Below are positions 20,035 to 29,609 of a DNA stretch of 64,000 nt, in pieces. Each line of letters starts with the position of its first letter. Position 1 is the stretch's first letter. The translations under genes were made by a program, and so were the position numbers. Source of the DNA: Oryzomicrobium sp. (GTDB taxonomy: Bacteria > Pseudomonadota > Gammaproteobacteria > Burkholderiales > Rhodocyclaceae); assembly GCF_021287045.1 (NCBI RefSeq), contig NZ_JAJTBG010000007.1, forward strand, positions 20,340 through 84,339, in the 5' to 3' direction. Below the pieces are notes generated by a model. It was given only the letters and a program-made list of their open reading frames with translations, was not told the origin of the DNA and did not search any database.

Positions 20035-20961
20035 GTGACCACCACCGCCTTCATCAGTCACAAGGATTGCTTTCTTCACGACATGGGGTCGTTCCATCCG
20101 GAATCCCCGAGCCGACTGACCGCCATTTCCGACCACCTGATCGCCCAGGGCATCGACGCCTATTTCACCCACTACGACGCGCCCCTGGCCACCCTGGAGC
20201 AACTGCGCCGCGTTCATCCGGTGGGCTACCTGGAAAAGCTCAAACGCAGTTCCCCGGAAAGCGGCATCGTGCACCTGGACCCGGATACGGCCATGAACCC
20301 CCACACCTGGCAGGCGGCCCTGCGCTCCGCCGGGGCCGGCGTCATGGCGGTGGACATGGTGATGCAGGGCGAGGCGCCCAACGCCTTCTGTGCCATCCGC
20401 CCCCCCGGCCACCATGCCGAGCGGGAGACGGCCCTGGGCTTCTGCTTCCTCAACAACGTGGCCATCGCCGCCCGCCATGCCCTGGAAGTGCATGGCTTGT
20501 CGCGGGTGGCCGTCGTCGATTTCGACGTGCACCACGGCAACGGCACCGAGGACATCTTCAAGGACGATCCCCGGGTGCTGATGGTGAGCATGTTCCAGCA
20601 CCCGTTCTTCCCCTACAGCGGCGCCGATTGCACTGCCGAGAACATGTGCAACGTCCCCCTGCCGGCGGGGACGTCCGGGGAAGAATTCCGCATGGTCGTG
20701 TCGGACATCTGGATGCCGCGCCTGCGCGAGTTCCAGCCCGAGATGATCTTCATCTCGGCCGGTTTCGACGCCCACTACGAGGACGACATGGGCAGCATGA
20801 AGCTGGTGGAATCCGACTATGCCTACGTCACCCGGGAGATCAAGCGCTTTGCCGACCAGGCCTGCAAGGGGCGCATCGTCTCCATGCTCGAAGGCGGCTA
20901 CGTGCTGTCGTCCCTGGCACGCAGCGTGGGCGTCCACCTGCGCGTACTGGCCGATCTCTGA
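20035..20961 (+). CDS. Histone deacetylase family (zinc amidohydrolase) protein
   Basis: 308-residue arginase-fold zinc enzyme of the class II HDAC/acetylpolyamine amidohydrolase family. Family motifs: [20 protein letters not shown] (catalytic His pair at 126-127), [12 protein letters not shown] (zinc ligands Asp164 and His166) and [13 protein letters not shown] (third zinc ligand Asp), ending with [12 protein letters not shown]. In bacteria these act on acetylated polyamines, proteins or other acylated amines; the substrate cannot be told here. The start is GTG 20035. dapA follows after 125 bp. Confidence 0.88.
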   Translation: MTTTAFISHKDCFLHDMGSFHPESPSRLTAISDHLIAQGIDAYFTHYDAPLATLEQLRRVHPVGYLEKLKRSSPESGIVHLDPDTAMNPHTWQAALRSAGAGVMAVDMVMQGEAPNAFCAIRPPGHHAERETALGFCFLNNVAIAARHALEVHGLSRVAVVDFDVHHGNGTEDIFKDDPRVLMVSMFQHPFFPYSGADCTAENMCNVPLPAGTSGEEFRMVVSDIWMPRLREFQPEMIFISAGFDAHYEDDMGSMKLVESDYAYVTREIKRFADQACKGRIVSMLEGGYVLSSLARSVGVHLRVLADL

Positions 20962-21086
20962 CCGCCCGGGGCGGTAGGGCGCCACGCCGTCCTGCCGCCC
21001 AAATCGGGGTTCTCGTTCGAGGACTTCCCGGCAACCGGCGTTCGGGTAGAATCGAACGCTTTAGATTTTCTCCTGCAAACTCCGCC

Positions 21087-21965
21087 ATGATTACCGGATC
21101 CCTCGTTGCCATCGTCACTCCCATGCAGGACGATGGCCGCCTCGATCTCGCCGCCCTGCGCCGCCTGATCGATTTCCACGCTGCCGAAGGCACCGACGGC
21201 ATCGTCATCGTCGGCACCACTGGCGAATCCCCCACCGTGGGCGTGGAAGAGCACTGCGAACTGATCAAGACCACCGTCGAGCACGCCGCGGGCCGCCTGC
21301 CGGTGATCGCCGGCACCGGCGCCAACTCCACCGCCGAGGCCATTGAGCTGACCCGCTTCGCCAAGGACGTGGGCGCCGACGCGGTGCTGTCGGTGGTGCC
21401 CTACTACAACAAGCCGACCCAGGAAGGGCTGTACCAGCACTTCCGCGCCATCGCCGAGGCGGTGGACATTCCAGTGATCCTCTACAACGTGCCCGGCCGT
21501 ACCGTGGCCGACATGAGCAACGACACCGCGATCCGCCTGTCCGCCATCGACAACATCATCGGCATCAAGGACGCCACCGGCAACATCGAGCGCGGCACCG
21601 ACCTGATCCTGCGCGCCCCCGAGGGCTTCGCCGTCTACAGCGGCGACGACGCTTCCGGCTGCGCCCTGCTGTTGCTCGGCGCCCATGGCGTGATCTCGGT
21701 GACCAACAACGTGGCCCCTCGCCTGATGCACGAGATGGTGGTGGCCGCCCGGGCGGGCGACGTCAAGACCGCCCGCGAGATCAACGCCAAGCTGCTCGGT
21801 CTGCACAAGCACCTGTTCTGCGAAGCCAACCCGATTCCGGTGAAGTGGGCCGTGCAGCAGCTGGGGCTGATCCCCGGCGGCATCCGCCTGCCCCTCACCG
21901 CCCTGTCCCCCGAGTACCACGAACGGGTGCGCGGGGCGATGCGCCAGGCTGGCGTCCTGGCCTGA
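21087..21965 (+). CDS. dapA: 4-hydroxy-tetrahydrodipicolinate synthase
   Basis: 292-residue TIM-barrel lyase condensing pyruvate with aspartate semialdehyde, the first step of the lysine/diaminopimelate branch. The Schiff-base lysine is Lys161 (IGIKDATGN), the catalytic Tyr is Tyr133 (LYNVPGRT) and the TTGES motif is at 44-48, all in the same positions as E. coli DapA. dapA followed by bamC (nlpB) is the classic gene pair. Confidence 0.97.
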   Translation: MITGSLVAIVTPMQDDGRLDLAALRRLIDFHAAEGTDGIVIVGTTGESPTVGVEEHCELIKTTVEHAAGRLPVIAGTGANSTAEAIELTRFAKDVGADAVLSVVPYYNKPTQEGLYQHFRAIAEAVDIPVILYNVPGRTVADMSNDTAIRLSAIDNIIGIKDATGNIERGTDLILRAPEGFAVYSGDDASGCALLLLGAHGVISVTNNVAPRLMHEMVVAARAGDVKTAREINAKLLGLHKHLFCEANPIPVKWAVQQLGLIPGGIRLPLTALSPEYHERVRGAMRQAGVLA

Positions 21966-21972
21966 CGATCCG

Positions 21973-22006
21973 GGCGGCGGCGCAAGCCGCCGCCTTCGCC
22001 CTTTTT
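21973..22006 (+). terminator. Possible terminator between dapA and bamC
   Basis: GGCGGCGGC and GCCGCCGCC form a 9-bp stem with a GCAA tetraloop; a CTTTTT run follows after 7 nt rather than directly. Partial read-through into bamC is likely. Confidence 0.4.
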
Positions 22007-22050
22007 GCACTTCCCCTTTTTCGCCAACCACGAAGCGAGAGCCGACGATT

Positions 22051-23211
22051 TTGAAGCGCCCTGACATTCATTCCGCCCGCCTGGCCATGGCTGCGGGTGT
22101 GGCGATGGCGGTAGCCGCCACTGCCGGCTGCGGCATCATGCCCGACTCGAAGAAGATCGATTACAAGTCCGCCAGCAAGGCCCAGGTTCCCACCCTGGAA
22201 GTTCCCCCCGACCTGACCGCGCCCACCAAGGACGACCGCTACGCCGTCCCCGACGTGGGCGGCAAGGGCACGGCCACCTTCTCGGCCTACAACGCCGAGC
22301 GGGACACCGCCAAGACCCAGGTGCAGAACACTGCCGTCCTGCCCCAGGTGGAAAAGACCCACATCGAGCGGTCCGGCACCCAGCGCTGGCTGGTGGTGGA
22401 CCAGGCGCCGGACAAGGTCTGGGACACCGTCAAGGAGTTCTGGCAGGAGACCGGCTTCATCGTCAAGGTGGAGCAGCCCGACGCCGGCGTGATGGAAACC
22501 GATTGGGCGGAAAACCGCGCCAAGATCGGCGAGGACTGGCTGCGCAACACCCTGGGCAAGCTGCTCGACTCCCTGTACTCCACTGGTGAGCGCGACAAGT
22601 TCCGCACTCGCCTGGAGCCGGGCGCCCAGCCGGGCACCACCGACATCTTCATCAGCCACCGCGGCATGGAAGAGGTCTACATCACGCCCCAGAAGGACCA
22701 GACCCGCTGGCAGCCCCGGGCCTCCGACCCCGACCTGGAAGCCGAGATGCTGCGCCGCCTGATGGTGCGCTTCGGCGTCGAGGAAAAGCGTGCCGAGGCC
22801 CAGATCGCCGCTTCCAGCACCAAGACCCAGGAGAAGGCCCGGGTGGTCAACGGCGGCGACGGTTCCGCTCAGGTGGTGGTGGACGAGCGCTTCGACCGGG
22901 CCTGGCGCCGGGTCGGCCTGGCCCTCGACCGGGTCGGCTTCACCGTGGAAGACCGGGACCGCTCCAAGGGCCTGTTCTTCGTCCGTTACGTGGATCCGGA
23001 ATCGGATGCCGCCAACAAGGACCCCGGCCTGCTCTCCAAGCTGGCGTTCTGGAAGAGCTCGCCGAAGGTGGAGAACAACGTTCAGTACCGCATCCTGGTG
23101 CGGGACGGCGGCGAATCCACCCAGGTCCAGGTGCTCACTCGCGAAGGGGGCTCCGATACCTCGGATACCGCCAAGCGCATCCTGGGCCTGCTCTACGAAC
23201 AGCTGCGCTGA
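22051..23211 (+). CDS. bamC: Outer membrane assembly lipoprotein BamC
   Basis: 386-residue lipoprotein of the BAM complex that inserts beta-barrel proteins in the outer membrane (older name NlpB/DapX). Signal peptide with the cysteine in AATAGCG (Cys29; a Thr at -3 is unusual), an extended N-terminal stretch with KIDYKSASKAQVPTLEVPPDL that contacts BamD, then two helix-grip domains (RWLVVDQAPDKVWDTVKEFW; VVDERFDRAWRRVGLALDRVG). The start is a TTG at 22051 since no ATG precedes the signal peptide. Confidence 0.9.
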   Translation: MKRPDIHSARLAMAAGVAMAVAATAGCGIMPDSKKIDYKSASKAQVPTLEVPPDLTAPTKDDRYAVPDVGGKGTATFSAYNAERDTAKTQVQNTAVLPQVEKTHIERSGTQRWLVVDQAPDKVWDTVKEFWQETGFIVKVEQPDAGVMETDWAENRAKIGEDWLRNTLGKLLDSLYSTGERDKFRTRLEPGAQPGTTDIFISHRGMEEVYITPQKDQTRWQPRASDPDLEAEMLRRLMVRFGVEEKRAEAQIAASSTKTQEKARVVNGGDGSAQVVVDERFDRAWRRVGLALDRVGFTVEDRDRSKGLFFVRYVDPESDAANKDPGLLSKLAFWKSSPKVENNVQYRILVRDGGESTQVQVLTREGGSDTSDTAKRILGLLYEQLR

Positions 23212-23246
23212 GTTCGCCGAGCCGTTCCCGACGGGATTCCTCCCGG

Positions 23247-23282
23247 CAACAAAAAGCCCCGCTTCGGCGGGGCTTTTTGTTG
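23247..23282. terminator. Bidirectional intrinsic terminator, bamC / chemoreceptor
   Basis: A perfect 16-bp stem (CAACAAAAAGCCCCGC / GCGGGGCTTTTTGTTG) with a TTCG tetraloop. The A and T flanks make it work on both strands, between the convergent bamC and chemoreceptor genes. Confidence 0.93.
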
Positions 23283-23358
23283 GGCAGTGATGCAGTGGGG
23301 AAGGGCCGCGGCGGAGTGTGTCGGCTTTGCCGATACCCCGCCGAAGCGGCCAGGCGGG

Positions 23359-24987
23359 TCAGAGGCGGAAACGCCCCACCACCTCCTGCATGTTGCGGGC
23401 AACGCCGTCCAGGGTGCGCGCGGCGCCGGCAGTTTCGGCGGTGGTGGCGCTGTTCTCCTCGGCGTGGGTGGCGATTTCCTCGACCCGGCGGGCCACGTCG
23501 GTGGAGGCCGACGACTGCTCGCGCAGGGCCTCAGCCACGTCCCCCACCAATTGGGCGACGCGCTGGGCCATCTCCTGGAGCTGGGACACCGTGTCGCCGG
23601 CTTCCCGTGCCAGGGTGACGCTGGTGTCCACCGAGGTGACGCCGGCCTGGATGCCTGCCACCACCTGGCGGGTCGATTCCTGGATGGCGCTTACCATCTG
23701 GGTGATCTCGCTGGTGGATTGGGCGGTGCGTTCCGAGAGCTTGCGCACCTCGTCGGCCACCACGGCGAAGCCGCGGCCATGCTCGCCGGCCCGGGCGGCT
23801 TCGATGGCGGCGTTGAGGGCCAGCAGGTTGGTCTGGTCGGCGATGTCGCGGATCACGCTGACGATGTGGGAAATCTGGGCCGACTGGCCTTCCAGCGCCG
23901 CCACCTGGGTCGCGGCGGTATTGACCACCTCCGAGACACGGGTGATTTCATCCACCATGCGCAGGAGGGTGTCCCGGCCGGTGCGGGCCTGGGTATCGGA
24001 GTCGGCGGCCAGGCGGCTGGAATCGGTGGTGCTGTCCGAGACGTGGTTGATCGAAACGGTCAGTTCCTCGATGTTGGCGGCGATCGCCGATGCCGCGGCG
24101 CTCTGGGCGCTGGCACTCTGCTCTAGTTGCGCGGCGCCGCTGTTGAGCTGCTGCGCGGCGCTGGAGATCCGGTCGGCGTTGTCCCGGGTCTGGGACAGGG
24201 TCGTGCGCAGGGAGCGCTGCATTTCGGCCATGGCGGCGATCAGCTTGCCCACCTCGTCCTGGCCAGCGGCCGGCACCGGGCCTTGCAGGTCGCCGGCGGC
24301 GATGCGCCGGGCGGTCTCGACGGCCACTTCCAGCTGTCGGGACATGCGGTTGGACAGCAGCAGGGAAGCCGCGATCGCGATGCCCAGGCCAAGGGCCAGG
24401 GCGACGATGCCGCCGGTCATGGCTTCATGGATGTGGGCATTGCCATCGTCAGAGGCATGGCTGGCGCCGTCCCGGTTGAAGGCGGTGAGGGCGTCAGTGG
24501 CGTCGCGCAGCTTGTTGGCCTTGTCCACCCAGGCGCCACGGCGAAGCTGCTGGGCTTCTTCCATCTTGCCTTCGTTCATCAGGGCGATGCCTTCTTCCAC
24601 CACCTTCCGGTAATCGGCGACGCCCTGCTGCACCTGCTCGACGAGCTTCTGCTCGTCGGGACCGCTGATCAGCGGCTGGTATTCCTTGACGATGGTCTGG
24701 AGGTCGCCGTCAAGCTTTTTCAGGGAGCTTTCGATCTTGGCGCGTTCCTCGGGCGAGGTGCCGAGCATGTATTCCAGGCTGCGCACCCGGTAGCGCAGGC
24801 GCTCCTGGCTGATCTTGCCGGTGGCCTGGATGGACGGGAGCCAGTTGGTGATGATCTCGTTGGTGCTGTTGCCCAGTTGGCGGATCTGCAACAGGCAGAA
24901 CAGGATCGCCAGCACCAGCACGCCGCCCGAGATGGCGAAGTTGAGAAAGAGTTTGGTGCGCAGACTCAGGTTGTCGAACCACTGCAT
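23359..24987 (-). CDS. Methyl-accepting chemotaxis protein
   Basis: 542-residue transmembrane chemoreceptor. TM1 at about 15-33, a periplasmic four-helix-bundle sensor (about 35-185), TM2 about 190-210, HAMP domain about 210-262, then the cytoplasmic coiled coil with the signalling tip [37 protein letters not shown], which contacts CheA/CheW. There is no C-terminal NWETF-type pentapeptide for CheR docking. No chemotaxis genes lie nearby, so this is an orphan receptor; the ligand is unknown. Confidence 0.94.
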   Translation of the reverse strand: MQWFDNLSLRTKLFLNFAISGGVLVLAILFCLLQIRQLGNSTNEIITNWLPSIQATGKISQERLRYRVRSLEYMLGTSPEERAKIESSLKKLDGDLQTIVKEYQPLISGPDEQKLVEQVQQGVADYRKVVEEGIALMNEGKMEEAQQLRRGAWVDKANKLRDATDALTAFNRDGASHASDDGNAHIHEAMTGGIVALALGLGIAIAASLLLSNRMSRQLEVAVETARRIAAGDLQGPVPAAGQDEVGKLIAAMAEMQRSLRTTLSQTRDNADRISSAAQQLNSGAAQLEQSASAQSAAASAIAANIEELTVSINHVSDSTTDSSRLAADSDTQARTGRDTLLRMVDEITRVSEVVNTAATQVAALEGQSAQISHIVSVIRDIADQTNLLALNAAIEAARAGEHGRGFAVVADEVRKLSERTAQSTSEITQMVSAIQESTRQVVAGIQAGVTSVDTSVTLAREAGDTVSQLQEMAQRVAQLVGDVAEALREQSSASTDVARRVEEIATHAEENSATTAETAGAARTLDGVARNMQEVVGRFRL

Positions 24988-25304
24988 TTGGGGTCCCCTC
25001 GTTGTTTTCGTCGGCAGGCCTGGCCTGCCGGGTTTGGTGCTACCGTCGCGGCGGGCGCGGTGGTGCTGCGAAAAGGCTAGTGCAGGCTCCCCGTTCCGGC
25101 AAGTCGTCGCCGCCCGGCGGTAGGGCGGGAGTGATGTAGTAAAATTTGCCGGCTTGCCTGGGCGGTTGTCATATACGTCGCTCAGATGGGGGGCCGGCGC
25201 AGGGCGCCGGATAGAACAACATCATGGGCAGGGCGCAACGATACCAGAGCGTGCTGCACCATGCCTGCCGATCGTCTCCAACGGCCGCGGCCAGGAGGGA
25301 TGTC
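24988..25304. other. Divergent intergenic region, chemoreceptor / halogenase
   Basis: About 315 bp between divergent genes. It contains a 19-bp palindrome near the chemoreceptor start and a short CCGGCGC/GCGCCGG inverted repeat near 25192-25208. No promoter pair can be named with confidence and no small gene is evident. Confidence 0.35.
25012..25030. repeat. 19-bp palindrome upstream of the chemoreceptor
   Basis: CGGCAGGCC, a single T, then GGCCTGCCG: perfect inverted repeat, 25 nt before the chemoreceptor start on the minus strand. It may be an operator or a leader hairpin; no T-run follows it. Confidence 0.5.
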
Positions 25305-26651
25305 ATGAATTGGGAAACAACCGCTGCAAATCCGGCCGTACCCTCGTGCGACGTCCTCGTCATCGGCGGCGGGCCGGCGGGCTCCACCGCTGCGGCGTTG
25401 CTGGCTGAAAAAGGCCACCGGGTGACCTTGCTGGACAAGGACCGTCATCCACGCTTCCACATCGGCGAATCCCTGCTGCCGGCCAACCTGCCCCTGTTCG
25501 AACGCCTCGGCGTGGCCGACCAGGTGCGCGCCATCGGCATGGAAAAATGGGGGGCCGAATTCGTCTCGCCCTGGCACGATCAGCGGCAGACCTTCTTCTT
25601 CGCCCGGGCCTGGGACAAGTCCATGCCCCACGCCTACCAGGTGCGCCGCTCCGATTTCGACAAGGTCCTGATCGACAACGCCGCCGCCAAGGGCGCCACG
25701 GTGATCGAGGGCTGCAAGGTGCGGGCGGTGGACTTCCAGCCCGACGGCAGCGGCGCCACCGTCCAGGCCCGCCACGACGACGGCCGGGAAGAAACCTTCG
25801 CCGCCCGCTTCGTGGTGGACGCCTCGGGGCGCGACACCTTCCTGGCCAACCGCTTCCAGGCCAAGCAGCGCAACCCCAGGCACAACAGCTCGGCCATGTA
25901 CGGCCACTTCCGCAATGCCCGCCGCCACGAGGGGCAGGCTGCGGGGCACATCACCATCTTCTGGTTCGAGCACGGCTGGTTCTGGTTCATCCCCCTGTCC
26001 GACGGCGCCACCAGCGTCGGCGCCACGGTCTGGCCCTACTACATGAAGACCCGGCAGAAATCCCTCACGGACTTCTTCCTCGATACCATCCAGCTCTGCC
26101 CGGCCCTGGCCGAGCGGCTCCAGGGCGCCGAGCTGATGGCCGGGGTGGAGGCCACCGGCAATTTCTCCTACGTCACCGACCGCACCCACGGCCCCGGCTA
26201 CCTGCTGATCGGCGACGCCTACGCCTTCATCGACCCGGTGTTCTCCTCCGGGGTCATGCTGGCCATGAACGGCGCCTTCGCCGGCGCCGAGGCGGTGGAC
26301 ACGGCCCTGCGCGAACCGGCCCGGACCGCCCAGGCCATGGCCGCCTTCGACCGGGTGATGAAGCACGGGCCGAAGGAATTCTCCTGGTTCATCTACCGGG
26401 TCACCAACCCCACCATGCGCGACCTGTTCATGGCGCCGAGCAACAAGCTGCGCATGGAAGAGGCCCTGCTCTCGGTGCTGGCCGGCGACATCTTCGGCCG
26501 CACGCCGATCTGGCGCTCCCTGCTCGCCTTCAAGGCCATCTACTACCTCATGTCGCTGCGCCACCTGCCCCGTTCCCTGGCGGCCTGGCGCAAGCGGCGC
26601 ATGAACATTCGCTACGTGGAAATGCCGGAATCCGGCGTCGGAGGACAATGA
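25305..26651 (+). CDS. Flavin-dependent halogenase-like monooxygenase
   Basis: 448-residue FAD enzyme with the full set of halogenase marks: the dinucleotide fold VIGGGPAGSTAA (19-30), a candidate catalytic lysine Lys81 in GMEKWGAEF, the WxWxIP signature as WFWFIP (225-230) and FIDPVFSSG (308-316). ATG 25305 is preferred over ATG 25224 because AGGAGG stands 6 nt upstream. The stop overlaps the chorismatase gene (ATGA). Xanthomonadin loci contain such a halogenase, which fits aryl-ring halogenation of a polyene pigment; a halide-independent hydroxylase or reductase remains possible. Confidence 0.78.
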   Translation: MNWETTAANPAVPSCDVLVIGGGPAGSTAAALLAEKGHRVTLLDKDRHPRFHIGESLLPANLPLFERLGVADQVRAIGMEKWGAEFVSPWHDQRQTFFFARAWDKSMPHAYQVRRSDFDKVLIDNAAAKGATVIEGCKVRAVDFQPDGSGATVQARHDDGREETFAARFVVDASGRDTFLANRFQAKQRNPRHNSSAMYGHFRNARRHEGQAAGHITIFWFEHGWFWFIPLSDGATSVGATVWPYYMKTRQKSLTDFFLDTIQLCPALAERLQGAELMAGVEATGNFSYVTDRTHGPGYLLIGDAYAFIDPVFSSGVMLAMNGAFAGAEAVDTALREPARTAQAMAAFDRVMKHGPKEFSWFIYRVTNPTMRDLFMAPSNKLRMEEALLSVLAGDIFGRTPIWRSLLAFKAIYYLMSLRHLPRSLAAWRKRRMNIRYVEMPESGVGGQ

Positions 26652-27712
26652 GCGCTGTACCGCACCATCCGGGCGCAACACCCCTGATCGTCGCCTGTCA
26701 GCCCTGGACGGGCGAGCCGGCGGGGGATGCCCGGAACACCGCGCCGCTGCTGGCGCTCCAGGACGACCTCCTCGGGAGCGCCGTTTTTGCCGCCGCGCCG
26801 CTGGCCCTGCCCGGCGAGGCCCCCCGGAGCTTCGTTTCCACCCCGGTGCTCGACGGCCATCCGGCCTGGATCGAGGCCTGGCGCGGCGACGCGCCGCTGC
26901 GTGCCGGTCGTGCCGGACCCCTGGCATGGCGGGCCGGGCCCAACCTGCTGTTCGGCGCCGTCACCCTGGACGAGGCGGACTTCTCCCCCCGGGATGGCGC
27001 CACGCCCCTGCAACAGGCCGCCGAGGCCGCCTACAGGGCCGTCTTCGCCCTGCTTGCCGCCGAGGGCTATCCCTACCTGCTGCGGGTGTGGAATTACCTG
27101 GACGACATCAACGGCGAGAGCTTCGGCCTGGAGCGCTACCGCCAGTTCAACATCGGCCGCCAGGACGCCTTTCTCGCCAGCGGCCGGCCCGTGGTCCAGA
27201 ACGTGCCGGCGGCCTGCGCCCTGGGCACCATCGGCGGCCACCTGGTGGTGTTCTTCCTCGCCGGCCGGCAAGCGCCGATTCCGGTGGAAAATCCGCGCCA
27301 GACCAGCGCCTACCACTATCCCCGCGAGTACGGGCCGCGCAGCCCCACCTTCTCCCGCGCCGCCGTGGTGCGCCATGGCGGGCAGGACGTGCTGTTCATC
27401 TCCGGCACCGCCAGTATCGTCGGCCACCGGACCCTGCACATGGGGGACGTGGCCGCCCAGACCCGGGAGACCCTGGCCAACCTGGAGGCGGTGATCGCCG
27501 AGGCCAACCGGGTCGCGCCCGGCGCCGGCTACCGTCTGGCCGACTGCCTACTCAAGATTTACATCCGCCATCCCGCCGATCTTCCGGCCGTCCGGGCCGA
27601 AATCGGCCGGGTGCTGCCGGCGGCCCGGGCCTTCTACCTGCAAGCCGACGTCTGTCGCGCCGATCTTTTGGTCGAGATCGAAGCCAGTACCGGCCATTCC
27701 CTGGAGTTCTGA
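26648..27712 (+). CDS. Chorismatase (3-hydroxybenzoate synthase / chorismate lyase type, XanB2/FkbO/Hyg5 family)
   Basis: 354-residue member of the chorismatase family, which splits chorismate to 3- or 4-hydroxybenzoate or a dihydro derivative. Features of the family include an N-terminal domain, the block YPYLLRVWNYLDDINGESFGLERYRQFN, and a RidA-like C-terminal half ending in ADLLVEIEASTGHSLEF, which carries the catalytic glutamate. Older pipelines call these pteridine-dependent deoxygenases. In Xanthomonas, XanB2 gives 3-hydroxybenzoate as starter for xanthomonadin. Translationally coupled to the halogenase, it probably supplies the aryl group that is later halogenated. Confidence 0.82.
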   Translation: MSAVPHHPGATPLIVACQPWTGEPAGDARNTAPLLALQDDLLGSAVFAAAPLALPGEAPRSFVSTPVLDGHPAWIEAWRGDAPLRAGRAGPLAWRAGPNLLFGAVTLDEADFSPRDGATPLQQAAEAAYRAVFALLAAEGYPYLLRVWNYLDDINGESFGLERYRQFNIGRQDAFLASGRPVVQNVPAACALGTIGGHLVVFFLAGRQAPIPVENPRQTSAYHYPREYGPRSPTFSRAAVVRHGGQDVLFISGTASIVGHRTLHMGDVAAQTRETLANLEAVIAEANRVAPGAGYRLADCLLKIYIRHPADLPAVRAEIGRVLPAARAFYLQADVCRADLLVEIEASTGHSLEF

Positions 27713-27715
27713 ACG

Positions 27716-28608
27716 TGCCGTTTCCCGTTGCACCGTATTCCACGTTTCCCATCCTGTTACGCTCCCCGCTGCTGCGCCCCGGCCTGACCGCCGCCATCCT
27801 CGCCACCGCCTGCGCAGTGCTGGCCCAGCCTGCGGCAGCCGACGAAAAGCCCCTGTGGGAGGCCGGCATGGGCGTCGGCGGCCTGGTCATGCCCGACTAC
27901 CGGGGCTCCAGTCAGAGCCGCGCCTACGCCCTGCCGATGCCGTACTTCGTCTATCGCGGCGAATTCCTCAAGGCCGACCGCAATGGCGTGCGCGGCACCC
28001 TGCTCGACACCGACCGGGTCGAGCTCAACATCAGCGGCGCCGCCTCACTGCCGGTCAACAGCGACAAGAACGACGCCCGCCAGGGCATGACCGACCTCAA
28101 GCCCACCGTGGAAGTCGGCCCCTCCCTGGACGTGAACCTGTGGCGCACCACCGACCACCGCACCAAGCTCGACCTGCGCCTGCCGGTACGCGCCGCCTTC
28201 ACCGTCGAATCGAGCCCCAAGTCCCTGGGCTGGGTGTTCTCGCCGCGCCTCAACCTGGACGTGGAGGACGTGGCCGGCTTCAACGGTTGGAACCTGGGGC
28301 TGCTGGCCGGCCCCCTGTTCCAGTCGCGCCGCTACAACGATTATTTCTATTCGGTGGCGCCTCAGTACGCCGCCGCCGGCCGCCCGGCCTACCAGGCGGG
28401 CGGCGGTTACGCGGGCACTCAGGTGCTGTCGTCCTTGTCCAAGCGCTTCAAGAGCACCTGGGTGGGCGCCTTCGTCCGCTGGGACACCCTCAAGGGCGCG
28501 GCCTTCGAGGACAGCCCCCTGGTCAGGCGCGACCAGTACCTGGCCGCCGGGCTGGCGGTCGCCTGGGTGCTGGGCGAATCGTCGAAGAAAGTGGAGTGGG
28601 ACTATTGA
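27716..28608 (+). CDS. MipA/OmpV-family outer membrane protein
   Basis: 297-residue beta-barrel protein with a signal peptide (cleavage near AQPAAADEK), then the MipA/OmpV pattern GMGVGGLVMPDYRGSSQSRAYALPMPYFVYRG. The last residues (KVEWDY) end in an aromatic residue as expected for BAM-dependent barrels. The start is GTG 27716, 3 bp after the chorismatase stop, so it is in the same operon. It may help move or place the pigment at the outer membrane; family members are also described as MltA-interacting scaffolds. Confidence 0.83.
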
Positions 28609-28693
28609 TCGACCCCACCCGCCCGCCGGTGCCGACGTGCCGGCGGGTGGATCGAGCAGTAACCTTCTTCCATCTCTCCCGCGTGGTTCATTG

Positions 28694-29563
28694 ATGTCGT
28701 TTTTCCTGCCGCACGAACTCGTGCGCCGCTTGCCCCCGCCGCTGCGCCGCGTCCATGCCGCCGTGGCCGTCGCCCTCGGCTGGGTTCTCCTGGGCGTGCT
28801 GTGCCTGGGCTGGTCCCTGCTGGCGGTGCTCCTCTATCCCCTGCTGCCGCGCCGGGCCGGGCTGCGGGTCGGCCGCCTCGGCATCATGGGCGGCTTCCGC
28901 CTCTACCTGGCCGGCCTGTCGGCCTTGGGGGCCTGCCGCTTCGACCTGAAGGCCCTGGATACCCTGCGCGATTCCGGCCCCCTGATCATCGCCCCCAACC
29001 ATCCCTGCCTGCTCGACGCGGTGATGGTGGTGTCGCGCCTGCCCGACGTGGCCTGCATCATGAAGGCCGAGTTGATGGACAACCTGTTCCTCGGCGCCGG
29101 GGCGCGGCTCGCCCGCTACATCCGCAACGATTCCCTGTTCGGCATGATCCTGCTGGCGGTGGACGATCTGCACCAGGGCAACCACCTGCTGGTGTTCCCC
29201 GAGGGCACCCGTACCACCGGCGGCCCGGTGGGGCCGTTCAAGGGCAGCGTGGCCCTGGTGGCGCACCGGGCCCAGGCGCCGATCCAGACCGTGTTCATCG
29301 AGACCGATTCGCCCTATCTGAGCAAGGGCTGGCCGGTGCTGCGCCGGCCCGAGCTGCCCATCACCTACCGCATCCGCCTGGGACAGCGCTTCGACCCGCC
29401 CCAGGACCCCCATGCCTTCACCCGGGAGCTGGAAGCCTATTTCGCCGGGGCCCTGTCCCCGTCGCCCTCCCGGCCGCAGCCGGACCATGGGCCGGCGGAC
29501 GGGGCGTCCTGCCGCTGCGCCGACGCGGAGTCGGTACCGGTCCGCTCCCGGGCCGTGTCTTGA
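28694..29563 (+). CDS. PlsC-like acyltransferase
   Basis: 289-residue membrane-bound acyltransferase of the 1-acylglycerol-3-phosphate acyltransferase superfamily. Hydrophobic N-terminus (about 20-50), block I NHPCLLD (H-x4-D) and block III FPEGTR. The ATG at 28694 is chosen since upstream residues show no family similarity. Located between MipA/OmpV and a GT2 gene; in xanthomonadin/aryl-polyene loci an acyltransferase of this type is thought to attach the polyene to a glycerol- or sugar-linked lipid. The C-terminal 50 residues are Pro/Ser-rich and poorly conserved. Confidence 0.82.
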   Translation: MSFFLPHELVRRLPPPLRRVHAAVAVALGWVLLGVLCLGWSLLAVLLYPLLPRRAGLRVGRLGIMGGFRLYLAGLSALGACRFDLKALDTLRDSGPLIIAPNHPCLLDAVMVVSRLPDVACIMKAELMDNLFLGAGARLARYIRNDSLFGMILLAVDDLHQGNHLLVFPEGTRTTGGPVGPFKGSVALVAHRAQAPIQTVFIETDSPYLSKGWPVLRRPELPITYRIRLGQRFDPPQDPHAFTRELEAYFAGALSPSPSRPQPDHGPADGASCRCADAESVPVRSRAVS

Positions 29564-29609
29564 TTCATTTCTGATTCCCCACATTCTTTCCTCCCTCTTG
29601 CCTGTACCC

